From an uncultured Planctomycetota bacterium (GTDB lineage Bacteria; Planctomycetota; Planctomycetia; Pirellulales; UBA1268): a stretch of DNA of 5,193 nt. The stretch lies in the NCBI GenBank assembly GCA_905477565.1, contig CAJQGO010000188.1:1-5193 (forward strand), written 5' to 3'. The number at the start of each line of letters is the position of its first letter. The first letter of the stretch is position 1. The position numbers were made by a program, and so were the translations under genes. Shown here piece by piece: positions 1-5,193 of this stretch. The notes beneath the pieces are model-generated. The model searched no databases and had not been told where the DNA came from. It saw nothing but the letters and a program-made list of their open reading frames with translations.

Positions 1-1618
1 CTAATATTCGCCGTGCACTTGCTGGCCCACTACAATCACCCGAATCAAGTTGTCTGTCGCCGACCCAGACACCTTCAGTACAGGCAATGCCAACCGTTGC
101 TCCCCCCGCTGAGGCTACATGAGCTAAAAGACGGGTCACCGTTGTTTTCCCATTTGTACCGGTCACTGCTGCAACAGGAATCCGACCATCATCGCCGGCT
201 GTGAAAAGCGTACTGATGATCGCCGAACCAACGTCCCGTGATCCTCCAACCGTCGGCTCCAGATGCATCCGAAGCCCGGGACATGCATTAATTTCAACAA
301 CACCTCCATGCTGGGCACTTAAAGGCTGATCAATCCGTGTCGCCATAATATCAACACCAGCAATATCAAGCCCAACAACTCGCACCGCATCAATAGCGAG
401 CCGAATTGTATGTGGATGAACCAGATCTGTGACGTCCTCAGCTGTGCCTCCAGTACTCAGATTTGCATTCCGACGGAGAAGAACAAGCTGCCCATCATTC
501 GGGACAGATTCCTTTGAAAATCCTTGCTCACGCAGAGCAACCTCAGCAGCGGCATCAAGGCATAAAAGAGAGAGTGATCCTGCATGGTCATCGCAACGAC
601 GTGGATTCCTGTTTTCTTTTTGAACTAGCTTTTCAATCGTCGAACTACCATCACCTGTAATGCAAGGTGCACAACGACGTGCCGCAGCAACAAGCTCACC
701 GCCAATGACTAACAGCCGATAATCATCACCTGCCAGGCAACGCTCAACAACAACCTCTTCCTCCTCCGAAATTGCTACGCTGTATGCTTCAAAAACCTCA
801 TCTTGAGTTGTTAATCCAACCGAAACACCTCGCCCCTGATTACCACAACGAGGCTTGATGACTACTGGCAAACCAATCTCTGTCGCTACTTGCCAAGCTT
901 CTTCAGCAGAGAAAACTGGCTTCCCTTTTGCAACTGGAATACCGGCTTCTTCAAGCAAGCCTCGAGTCAGTTCCTTGTCTTGCGCGATGGTCTCACCGAC
1001 AACCGATGTCTGGTCAGTCTCAGCCGCAATAATCCGACGCTGCTTAGACCCAATTCCAAGCCGAACAAGTGATCCCTCACTTAGCCTACGTACGGGTATG
1101 TCTCGACGACGTGCAGCTTCCACGATTGACCTGGTACTCGGACCAAGTTGTTCGAGAAGCAACTTCTCACGCAAACTTTCTATGGTCTGCCCAACATCAA
1201 AATGACTTCCCTCTATTGCAGCAACCAGGAGTGCGTGTGCTGTATTCAAACAATGAATTGCAAAGTCTTCTTCCTTATATTCAATGATGACATTATAGAT
1301 ACCATTTTTTTTCGTTTCGTGTGCCCTACCGTATCCAACTTCTGTACCAGCAAGTGATTGAAGTTCGAGCGTTACATGTTCAAGAACATGCCCCATCCAA
1401 GTACCAGTGCGTAATCGTTCAAAAAACCCACCACGCTCACCAATCGAGCAACGATGCTCGATCATTGTCGGCAACCAATTCATCAATCGTTCATTAAAAC
1501 CAGCAAGCGTATGTGAGGGATATTCCTCAAGCCATCCGAGATCAACACGGACTTCAAGAACAGGAAAACGGGCCCACTGATTAGGACCTCGAAGCACTTT
1601 TATATTGTCAATTTTCAT
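1..1618 (-). CDS. cphA: Cyanophycin synthetase, 3'-truncated by the window edge
   Basis: Cyanophycin synthetase makes multi-L-arginyl-poly-L-aspartate from Asp, Arg and ATP in the cytoplasm, without a ribosome. I translated the minus strand by hand: the frame is open from the ATG at 1618-1616 to the window edge, giving 539 codons. Residues 1-160 form the N-terminal domain, with the family opening LRGPN (9-13) and the WMGHVLEHVTLELQ segment (74-87). An ATP-grasp domain follows (about 200-470), which in this family adds Asp to the backbone. It has K215, the IKPRCGNQGRGVSVG loop (K255) and the metal-binding VVEINACPG segment (E442, N444). The Mur-ligase-like domain, which adds Arg, begins with an intact P-loop GTNGKTT (487-493, K491) and runs off the edge at GDCSGPASARRIL. 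Cyanobacterial-type members are about 870-900 residues, so roughly 330 residues are probably missing. The start matches the family N-terminus. The only Shine-Dalgarno-like sequence is a weak GGTGA about 9 nt upstream. It is divergent from the exporter operon. Which of the two betaproteobacterial cphA paralogues this is cannot be decided here. Confidence 0.96.
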   Translation of the reverse strand, partial: MKIDNIKVLRGPNQWARFPVLEVRVDLGWLEEYPSHTLAGFNERLMNWLPTMIEHRCSIGERGGFFERLRTGTWMGHVLEHVTLELQSLAGTEVGYGRAHETKKNGIYNVIIEYKEEDFAIHCLNTAHALLVAAIEGSHFDVGQTIESLREKLLLEQLGPSTRSIVEAARRRDIPVRRLSEGSLVRLGIGSKQRRIIAAETDQTSVVGETIAQDKELTRGLLEEAGIPVAKGKPVFSAEEAWQVATEIGLPVVIKPRCGNQGRGVSVGLTTQDEVFEAYSVAISEEEEVVVERCLAGDDYRLLVIGGELVAAARRCAPCITGDGSSTIEKLVQKENRNPRRCDDHAGSLSLLCLDAAAEVALREQGFSKESVPNDGQLVLLRRNANLSTGGTAEDVTDLVHPHTIRLAIDAVRVVGLDIAGVDIMATRIDQPLSAQHGGVVEINACPGLRMHLEPTVGGSRDVGSAIISTLFTAGDDGRIPVAAVTGTNGKTTVTRLLAHVASAGGATVGIACTEGVWVGDRQLDSGDCSGPASARRIL

Positions 1619-1738
1619 AGGCGGAAGTCACCACAGGAGAATTCATCAAAAGGAATCAGGCTAGAGTCTTGGATTATTCAAATTAGGGTTCTGAACGAAC
1701 GGTGAATGACAATAAAATAACCGCCTTAGAATCTCTTT

Positions 1739-1804
1739 GTTCGCAGCCTGTCCTGGCCGGATCAAAACTCTCAAAATGACGCGGCGGCATCGAAACCAGC
1801 GAAC
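1739..1804. repeat. Imperfect inverted repeat around a GC-rich patch
   Basis: GTTCGCAG (1739-1746) and CAGCGAAC (1797-1804) are inverted copies matching at 7 of 8 positions, with 50 nt between them. They coincide with a patch clearly richer in G/C than the DNA on either side. Just outside them, GCCTTA (1723-1728) and TGAGGC (1805-1810) could extend the pairing with one G-U pair if a 10-nt bulge is allowed. This could be a remnant of a small mobile or REP-like element, a structured leader of the cphA transcript (it lies 121-186 nt upstream of that start), or chance. Confidence 0.3.
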
Positions 1805-1860
1805 TGAGGCAGGGGAACATATGAGCCATGTATTTTTAATTCTCTCCAACACGCTTTAGT

Positions 1861-1891
1861 TTGACAGAACCGTGTTACGATAGTGTTTGAT
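1861..1891 (+). promoter_or_regulatory. Possible distal promoter with a perfect -35 box
   Basis: TTGACA at 1861-1866 matches the sigma-70 -35 consensus exactly. The best -10 in reach is TTTGAT at 1886-1891, with a long 19-nt spacer, followed by the AT-rich TAATT. If used, it would give a leader of roughly 400 nt for the exporter operon. The poor spacing makes this a weak call. Confidence 0.25.
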
Positions 1892-1941
1892 AATTCCGAT
1901 TCCAAGTTTTATTCCTTTGAGATTCGTCTATTTGCCCGTAC

Positions 1942-1990
1942 TTTCGACCATTTCAAATAAAATAACCTCGAAAAGGCCGCCGTTTCGACC
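1942..1990. repeat. Direct repeat TTTCGACC with an inverted half-copy between
   Basis: TTTCGACC occurs at 1942-1949 and again at 1983-1990, 41 bp apart (close to four helical turns). Between them, TCGAAA (1968-1973) is the inverted form of the core TTTCGA, giving three half-sites in alternating orientation. With the second copy it forms a 6-bp stem around a 9-nt loop. This spacing could suit a dimeric DNA-binding regulator acting on the divergent promoters, but such short elements can arise by chance. Confidence 0.3.
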
Positions 1991-2035
1991 TGAAGCTACC
2001 GAAGAATCTCTGTCTTTGGATCAAACCTCTAGAAT

Positions 2036-2079
2036 ACTCACACCTGCATACTGTGTGCCAAAAATAAGCAAACTCACAC
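2036..2079. repeat. Direct repeat ACTCACAC with an inverted GTGTG
   Basis: ACTCACAC is present at 2036-2043 and 2072-2079, a 36-bp period. The first copy also forms a short inverted repeat, CACAC (2039-2043) with GTGTG (2053-2057), separated by 9 nt. The same CACA/TGTG core recurs in the inverted repeats nearer the exporter start, so these may be a family of binding sites. Confidence 0.3.
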
Positions 2080-2152
2080 TGTCGCATCATTAAAAACAGT
2101 TGGCGTTGACTCAAATACTCCCTTTCCTGCCCCATTTCAACAATCTTCAAAA

Positions 2153-2180
2153 TTGCCTCGAAACCAATTTAAATCATACT
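2153..2180 (+). promoter_or_regulatory. Possible promoter of the exporter operon
   Basis: TTGCCT (2153-2158) and CATACT (2175-2180) each match 4 of 6 bases of the sigma-70 -35 and -10 boxes, with a 16-nt spacer. Transcription starting near 2187 would give a leader of about 120 nt that includes the inverted repeats at 2216-2253. The boxes are weak, so this is a suggestion only. Confidence 0.22.
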
Positions 2181-2215
2181 CTGACTTTTCCTGCAATTTC
2201 AGTCGGTAGGTTTTT

Positions 2216-2239
2216 CACACAACGAGGCACCATTGTGTG
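2216..2239 (+). promoter_or_regulatory. Perfect inverted repeat (hairpin or operator) upstream of the exporter
   Basis: CACACAA (2216-2222) and TTGTGTG (2233-2239) are perfect inverted copies separated by 10 nt, ending 66 bp before the exporter ATG. As DNA it could be an operator; as RNA it would be a 7-bp hairpin in the leader. No T-run follows it, so it is not an intrinsic terminator. Confidence 0.4.
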
Positions 2240-2253
2240 TAATTTCTATACAC
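2235..2253 (+). promoter_or_regulatory. Second, overlapping inverted repeat upstream of the exporter
   Basis: GTGTGTA (2235-2241) and TATACAC (2247-2253) pair at 6 of 7 positions across a 5-nt spacer, and the mismatch is a G-U pair in RNA. It shares GTGTG (2235-2239) with the hairpin at 2216-2239, so the two structures exclude each other. The TATACA inside it (2247-2252) also resembles a -10 box, but it has no matching -35. Confidence 0.35.
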
Positions 2254-2305
2254 GACTCTTCAGCGATTTCCTACGCTTTCAGCAAAATATGTTACAGCAT
2301 CTGTA

Positions 2306-4582
2306 ATGCGACTAAAAATGCCATCAGCTGAATCCTTTGATCGTGCCGAATCCGAAACATCAGAGACTTTGCTTGCATGCTGTCATATCAATCTTGATGA
2401 CAAAGCACAGTTCAGTTCGAGCTGGTTGGCAATCTCTACGGCGGCCCTGTACTCAGGAAAAGGTCGCCCTCCTCCGGCACAACATCGTATTGACGAATGC
2501 AAAATCCTCGCACAATATTGCTGGCCACTACAAAAAGATCTTCAACTAACTCTGACGAATCGGCCTACGATTGGCCAAATTGAACTACGTGCGGATCAGG
2601 ATGTTCTTAAATGCTGGAAATTTAGTGCTGGCATCACACCTGACGTTGAACGACTGATTGATAGTTTTAAAACAGCACGTAACGATTTGTTCTCAAGTAA
2701 TAAATCGACTTTAAAACACAACCCACATGGTGACAGTCGAACCCCCAAGGCATCAAAAAAAATAACGACGGGATCATTTGCTGCGCTTATTCGGGTACTC
2801 AGCTTTGCCGGTCCATATTGGCGGGTTGTCGCGATCGGTACCGTACTTGCGCTTGCCACTACTTTTGCCAGTCTCGTGCCTCCATATCTCACAATGCCAC
2901 TTGTTGACAAGGTACTCATACCACAGCAATCTGGAGAGCATGTAGCTATTGGAACCGCTGTACCATACCTTGCCGGCCTAGCTGCAGCAGCCATTCTTGC
3001 TTCTTCTCTTGGATGGGGGCGAACATGGATACTTGCCTGGGTCAGTGAGCGCATCACCGCGGACATGCGAATTCGGACCTACGCTCACGTGCAGTCATTA
3101 TCACTCGATTTTTTTGCCACCCGCCGAACCGGCGACCTCATTTCAAGAATTGGGAGTGATACTGAGCGGCTGAACAACTATGTATCGATTAGTCTCATCG
3201 ATTTTTTCTCAAATCTTCTTCTCGTGGTATTCACTGCCATTGTGCTATTTACCATTTCTCCGCTGCTTGCAGTGATGACTCTTGTACCGTTTCCCTTTGT
3301 CATTTGGCTTGTCTACTCTGTCCGTGGCAGATTGCACCAAGGATTTTCTCGTAGCCGTATTGCCTGGGCTGATATGACGAGTGCTTTAGCTGATACGATT
3401 CCAGGAATTCGTGTTGTGAAAGCATTTGCTCAAGAGAAGCGGGAGATCAGTCGATTCAGGCGTGCTAATCGTCGTGTTCTTGAGGCGAATGACCATGTGA
3501 ACATTACCTGGAGTTACTTTGGCCCACTTGTCACACTATTCAGTGAATTTGGAGTCCTTGTCATTTGGGCAAGCGGGGTGTGGTTAGTTTTCAATAACTC
3601 TGTCACTGTTGGAACACTGACCGCTTTCCTCGCCTACATATCACGGTTTTATGGCAAGGTTGAGTCCATGGTGCGAATGGTTCCTGCAACACAACGGGCA
3701 GCTGCAAGCGCACAACGAATCTGTGACCTTCTTGACTACCAACCGACAGTGGCAGAGCCCATTGTACCCCATCAAATTGAACACTTCAAAGGGAAGATTG
3801 ATTTACAGAATATTCATTTCCGTTATGGCAACCGCGAAGTCATTCATGGAATTAACCTCACCATTAAAGCGGGGGAAATGATCGGGCTTGTTGGAACCAG
3901 CGGTGCGGGAAAAACAACACTTGCCAATCTTATCTGTCGTTTTCATGATCCAAGTAGTGGTTCTATCTGTATCGATGGAATAGATCTTCGTGACCTTGCT
4001 CTGAATAACTACCGGCGACATATCGGATGCGTTTTGCAGGAACCCTTTCTTTTCTTTGGGTCGATAGCCGAAAATATTGCGTACGGACGACCAGAGGCGT
4101 CGCGGGAAGAAATTGTTACTGCCGCCCGAGCTGCAGGAGCACATGAATTTATTCTTCGTCTTCCTCATGCATACGATTCACGGGTTGGTGAACGCGGAGC
4201 CCAACTCTCTGGTGGCGAACGACAGCGGGTTTCAATTGCCCGAGCACTTTTAGTTGACCCTGCAATACTTATCCTTGATGAAGCGACATCGAGTGTTGAC
4301 GCTGAGACTGAATCAGTTATTCAGCACGCAATTGAGCAACTTGTGACGGGACGAACCACGATAGCAATTGCCCATAGACTTGCCACGCTTCGCCGGGCAG
4401 ACCGTTTAGTTGTACTTGAGCATGGTCAGATTGTTGAAATTGGCACACATGATGAACTACTTGCTATTGGCGGCACCTACGCCCGCCTGTACCAGACCCA
4501 AATTATTGATAATCACAAACAAGAACTCACTGCAAAGACTCCATACAACACTGAATCTGCTACAGAAGAAAAAACATTTTGA
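2306..4582 (+). CDS. Cyanophycin metabolism-associated ABC exporter (fused TMD-NBD with extra N-terminal domain)
   Basis: This is a half-size type IV (MsbA/ABCB-like) ABC exporter that should act as a dimer in the inner membrane; its substrate is unknown. Residues 1-130 are a soluble extension, followed by a polar linker (131-157). About six membrane segments follow (near 172-197, 216-236, 295-315, 318-338, 403-427 and 433-450), then a nucleotide-binding domain. That domain has every ATPase motif: A-loop Y507, Walker A GTSGAGKT (530-537, K536), Q-loop Q578, signature LSGGERQ (634-640), Walker B ILILDE (D658, catalytic E659), D-loop SSVD (662-665) and switch H690. It should therefore be an active ATPase. 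At 758 residues it is about 150 longer than a plain exporter of this type, because of the N-terminal part. That architecture next to cphA matches the family named for cyanophycin association. The start is uncertain: ATG 2306 and ATG 2318 are both in frame, neither has a Shine-Dalgarno site, and an upstream in-frame stop lies at 2240-2242. It is co-transcribed with the DUF1854 gene 10 bp downstream. Confidence 0.93.
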   Translation: MRLKMPSAESFDRAESETSETLLACCHINLDDKAQFSSSWLAISTAALYSGKGRPPPAQHRIDECKILAQYCWPLQKDLQLTLTNRPTIGQIELRADQDVLKCWKFSAGITPDVERLIDSFKTARNDLFSSNKSTLKHNPHGDSRTPKASKKITTGSFAALIRVLSFAGPYWRVVAIGTVLALATTFASLVPPYLTMPLVDKVLIPQQSGEHVAIGTAVPYLAGLAAAAILASSLGWGRTWILAWVSERITADMRIRTYAHVQSLSLDFFATRRTGDLISRIGSDTERLNNYVSISLIDFFSNLLLVVFTAIVLFTISPLLAVMTLVPFPFVIWLVYSVRGRLHQGFSRSRIAWADMTSALADTIPGIRVVKAFAQEKREISRFRRANRRVLEANDHVNITWSYFGPLVTLFSEFGVLVIWASGVWLVFNNSVTVGTLTAFLAYISRFYGKVESMVRMVPATQRAAASAQRICDLLDYQPTVAEPIVPHQIEHFKGKIDLQNIHFRYGNREVIHGINLTIKAGEMIGLVGTSGAGKTTLANLICRFHDPSSGSICIDGIDLRDLALNNYRRHIGCVLQEPFLFFGSIAENIAYGRPEASREEIVTAARAAGAHEFILRLPHAYDSRVGERGAQLSGGERQRVSIARALLVDPAILILDEATSSVDAETESVIQHAIEQLVTGRTTIAIAHRLATLRRADRLVVLEHGQIVEIGTHDELLAIGGTYARLYQTQIIDNHKQELTAKTPYNTESATEEKTF

Positions 4583-4592
4583 ATACGTGTAA

Positions 4593-5105
4593 ATGTCTAG
4601 TGACATTCACATACAGAGAATACCGAACGTGCGTCATATGAAAATCAACGACTGTAGATTCACGCGTTCATCAGACGGAAAAGTCACCTTGCTTACACCT
4701 GCAGGTGATAGCCATGGAGCAGTACGCATTGTTCGAGCATTTCCATTCACTGCTGCAGATGGACCAGTTGCTGTTGTCGACAGCAACGGTCATGAAATTA
4801 TCTGGATTAAGGACCCTAATTCACTTTCATTGACCCATCGACAATTTATTCAAAGCCAATTGGAACAAGAGGAATTCCTGCCCCGAATTTATTCAATTGA
4901 GTCGGTATCAAGAGGAACGCCTCGTCAGTGGCATGTTGCTACCGACCGAGGGCAGAATTCCTTTGAGCAAGCCTCTTCCGACGGAGTGGTCTGGCATCCA
5001 GACGGGAGCGTCTCCATCACTGATCGTGATGGTATTTGCTACCTGATCCCAGCTGTCCAGAAACTAGACAGACGCAGCAGAAGGCTTCTAGAGCGGTATA
5101 GCTAA
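4593..5105 (+). CDS. Cyanophycin metabolism-associated DUF1854 protein
   Basis: This is a small (170-residue) soluble protein with no signal peptide or membrane segment and no known biochemical role. It is recognised as DUF1854 by its pattern of conserved blocks: GAVRIVRAFPFTA (42-54), NGHEIIWI (65-72), a middle segment ending EEFLPRIYSIESVS (93-106), W113 with V115 and TDRG (117-120), DRDGICYLIP (144-153), and the basic C-terminal helix LDRRSRRLLERY (158-169). The family usually sits beside the exporter described here and near cphA, so a role as a cytoplasmic partner or regulator of the exporter is a reasonable inference. It begins 10 bp after the exporter stop, so the two genes are almost certainly in one operon and may be translationally coupled. 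No Shine-Dalgarno sequence precedes ATG 4593. An internal ATG at 4638 (residue 16) is an alternative start that would still keep the conserved region. The residues before about 20 look poorly conserved. Confidence 0.9.
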   Translation: MSSDIHIQRIPNVRHMKINDCRFTRSSDGKVTLLTPAGDSHGAVRIVRAFPFTAADGPVAVVDSNGHEIIWIKDPNSLSLTHRQFIQSQLEQEEFLPRIYSIESVSRGTPRQWHVATDRGQNSFEQASSDGVVWHPDGSVSITDRDGICYLIPAVQKLDRRSRRLLERYS

Positions 5106-5193
5106 CGGAAAATGCCGCCCTCTTTCACCAATCCCTCTCGTCTACCAGCTCTCATTTAAAACTGGATGGAATGCGCCGTTCATGCGGACTAGA
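5106..5193. other. Downstream flank, nothing recognised
   Basis: These 88 bp after the DUF1854 stop contain no recognisable gene start, no strong hairpin and no T-run, so no intrinsic terminator can be called. Transcription may continue past the window or end by a factor-dependent route. Confidence 0.6.

Larger units (their letters stand above)
1619..2305. other. Long divergent intergenic region, no gene recognised
   Basis: These 687 bp separate the start codons of cphA and the exporter, so they must hold both promoters and any shared control sites. Most of the stretch is AT-rich: the 60-base blocks at 1681-1740 and 1861-1920 each contain 21 G/C. The exception is a patch around 1741-1830 that is close to 58% G/C. 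Short reading frames occur on both strands (minus 1661-1852, minus 1953-2150, plus 1887-2093, plus 2100-2306). None resembles a family I know and none has a ribosome binding site, so I treat them as chance. I saw no tRNA, rRNA or CRISPR structure. The repeats and possible promoter elements are listed separately. Confidence 0.75.

Noticed and set aside
855..1205. Plus-strand reading frame of 116 codons
   Set aside because: It is antisense to the ATP-grasp part of cphA, which is clearly the real gene; its serine-rich translation has no family signature.
1..1618. Possible pseudogene or frameshift in cphA, since only short frames are obvious in this region
   Set aside because: Codon-by-codon reading of the minus strand shows no stop or frame change over 539 codons; the gene is simply cut by the window edge.
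1759..1771. Minus-strand AGAGTTTTGATCC resembles the 5' end of 16S rRNA (AGAGTTTGATCC)
   Set aside because: It has an extra T and the match stops right after it; the following bases do not fit the 16S start, so it is a coincidence of about a dozen bases.
1661..1852. Minus-strand reading frame of 63 codons in the intergenic region
   Set aside because: No ribosome binding site and no family resemblance; its unusual arginine-rich content follows from the GC-rich patch. It is mentioned only as part of a possible repeat element.
1968..1988. TCGAAA/TTTCGA stem with a GC-rich loop as a terminator
   Set aside because: The stem is only 6 bp, the G/C lies in the loop rather than the stem, and no T-run follows on either strand.
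2596..3066. Minus-strand reading frame of 156 codons
   Set aside because: It lies wholly inside the exporter gene on the opposite strand, whose own product matches its family throughout; this is an antisense shadow.
3803..4168. Minus-strand reading frame of 121 codons
   Set aside because: Antisense to the nucleotide-binding domain of the exporter, which carries all its motifs in the plus frame.
5106..5193. Terminator after the DUF1854 gene
   Set aside because: Only 3-bp pairings such as CCG/CGG were found and no T-run, so none can be supported.

Overview
The window holds a cyanophycin locus: one partial and two complete protein-coding genes arranged divergently around a long (687 bp) intergenic region. 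Cyanophycin is the multi-L-arginyl-poly-L-aspartate nitrogen and carbon reserve polymer. The gene set (cyanophycin synthetase, an ABC exporter with an extra N-terminal domain, and a DUF1854 protein) is the combination known mainly from Betaproteobacteria, where the last two are named only by their association with cyanophycin genes. A betaproteobacterial, probably Burkholderiales, source is therefore the best guess. The modest GC content, AT-rich intergenic DNA, absence of good Shine-Dalgarno sites and long non-coding stretch are unusual for that group and suggest a low-GC or genome-reduced lineage. The taxon cannot be fixed from this sequence alone.

Layout. Positions 1-1618 (minus strand) carry the first 539 codons of cyanophycin synthetase. 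The frame is uninterrupted, and its 3' end lies outside the window. Positions 1619-2305 are non-coding. They contain a GC-rich patch bounded by an imperfect inverted repeat (about 1739-1804), two direct repeats, and overlapping inverted repeats close to the exporter start, but no recognisable gene. Positions 2306-4582 (plus) encode a 758-residue ABC exporter half-transporter with an added N-terminal domain of about 130 residues. Positions 4593-5105 (plus) encode a 170-residue DUF1854 protein only 10 bp downstream, evidently in the same operon. Positions 5106-5193 show no gene and no clear terminator.

How the genes may work together. CphA makes the polymer in the cytoplasm by adding Asp to the backbone (ATP-grasp domain) and Arg to the Asp side chain (Mur-ligase-like domain). 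The exporter and DUF1854 protein form a conserved pair that travels with cphA, but their substrate and biochemical role are not known. They are the least understood part of the locus and the best candidates for an undescribed function.
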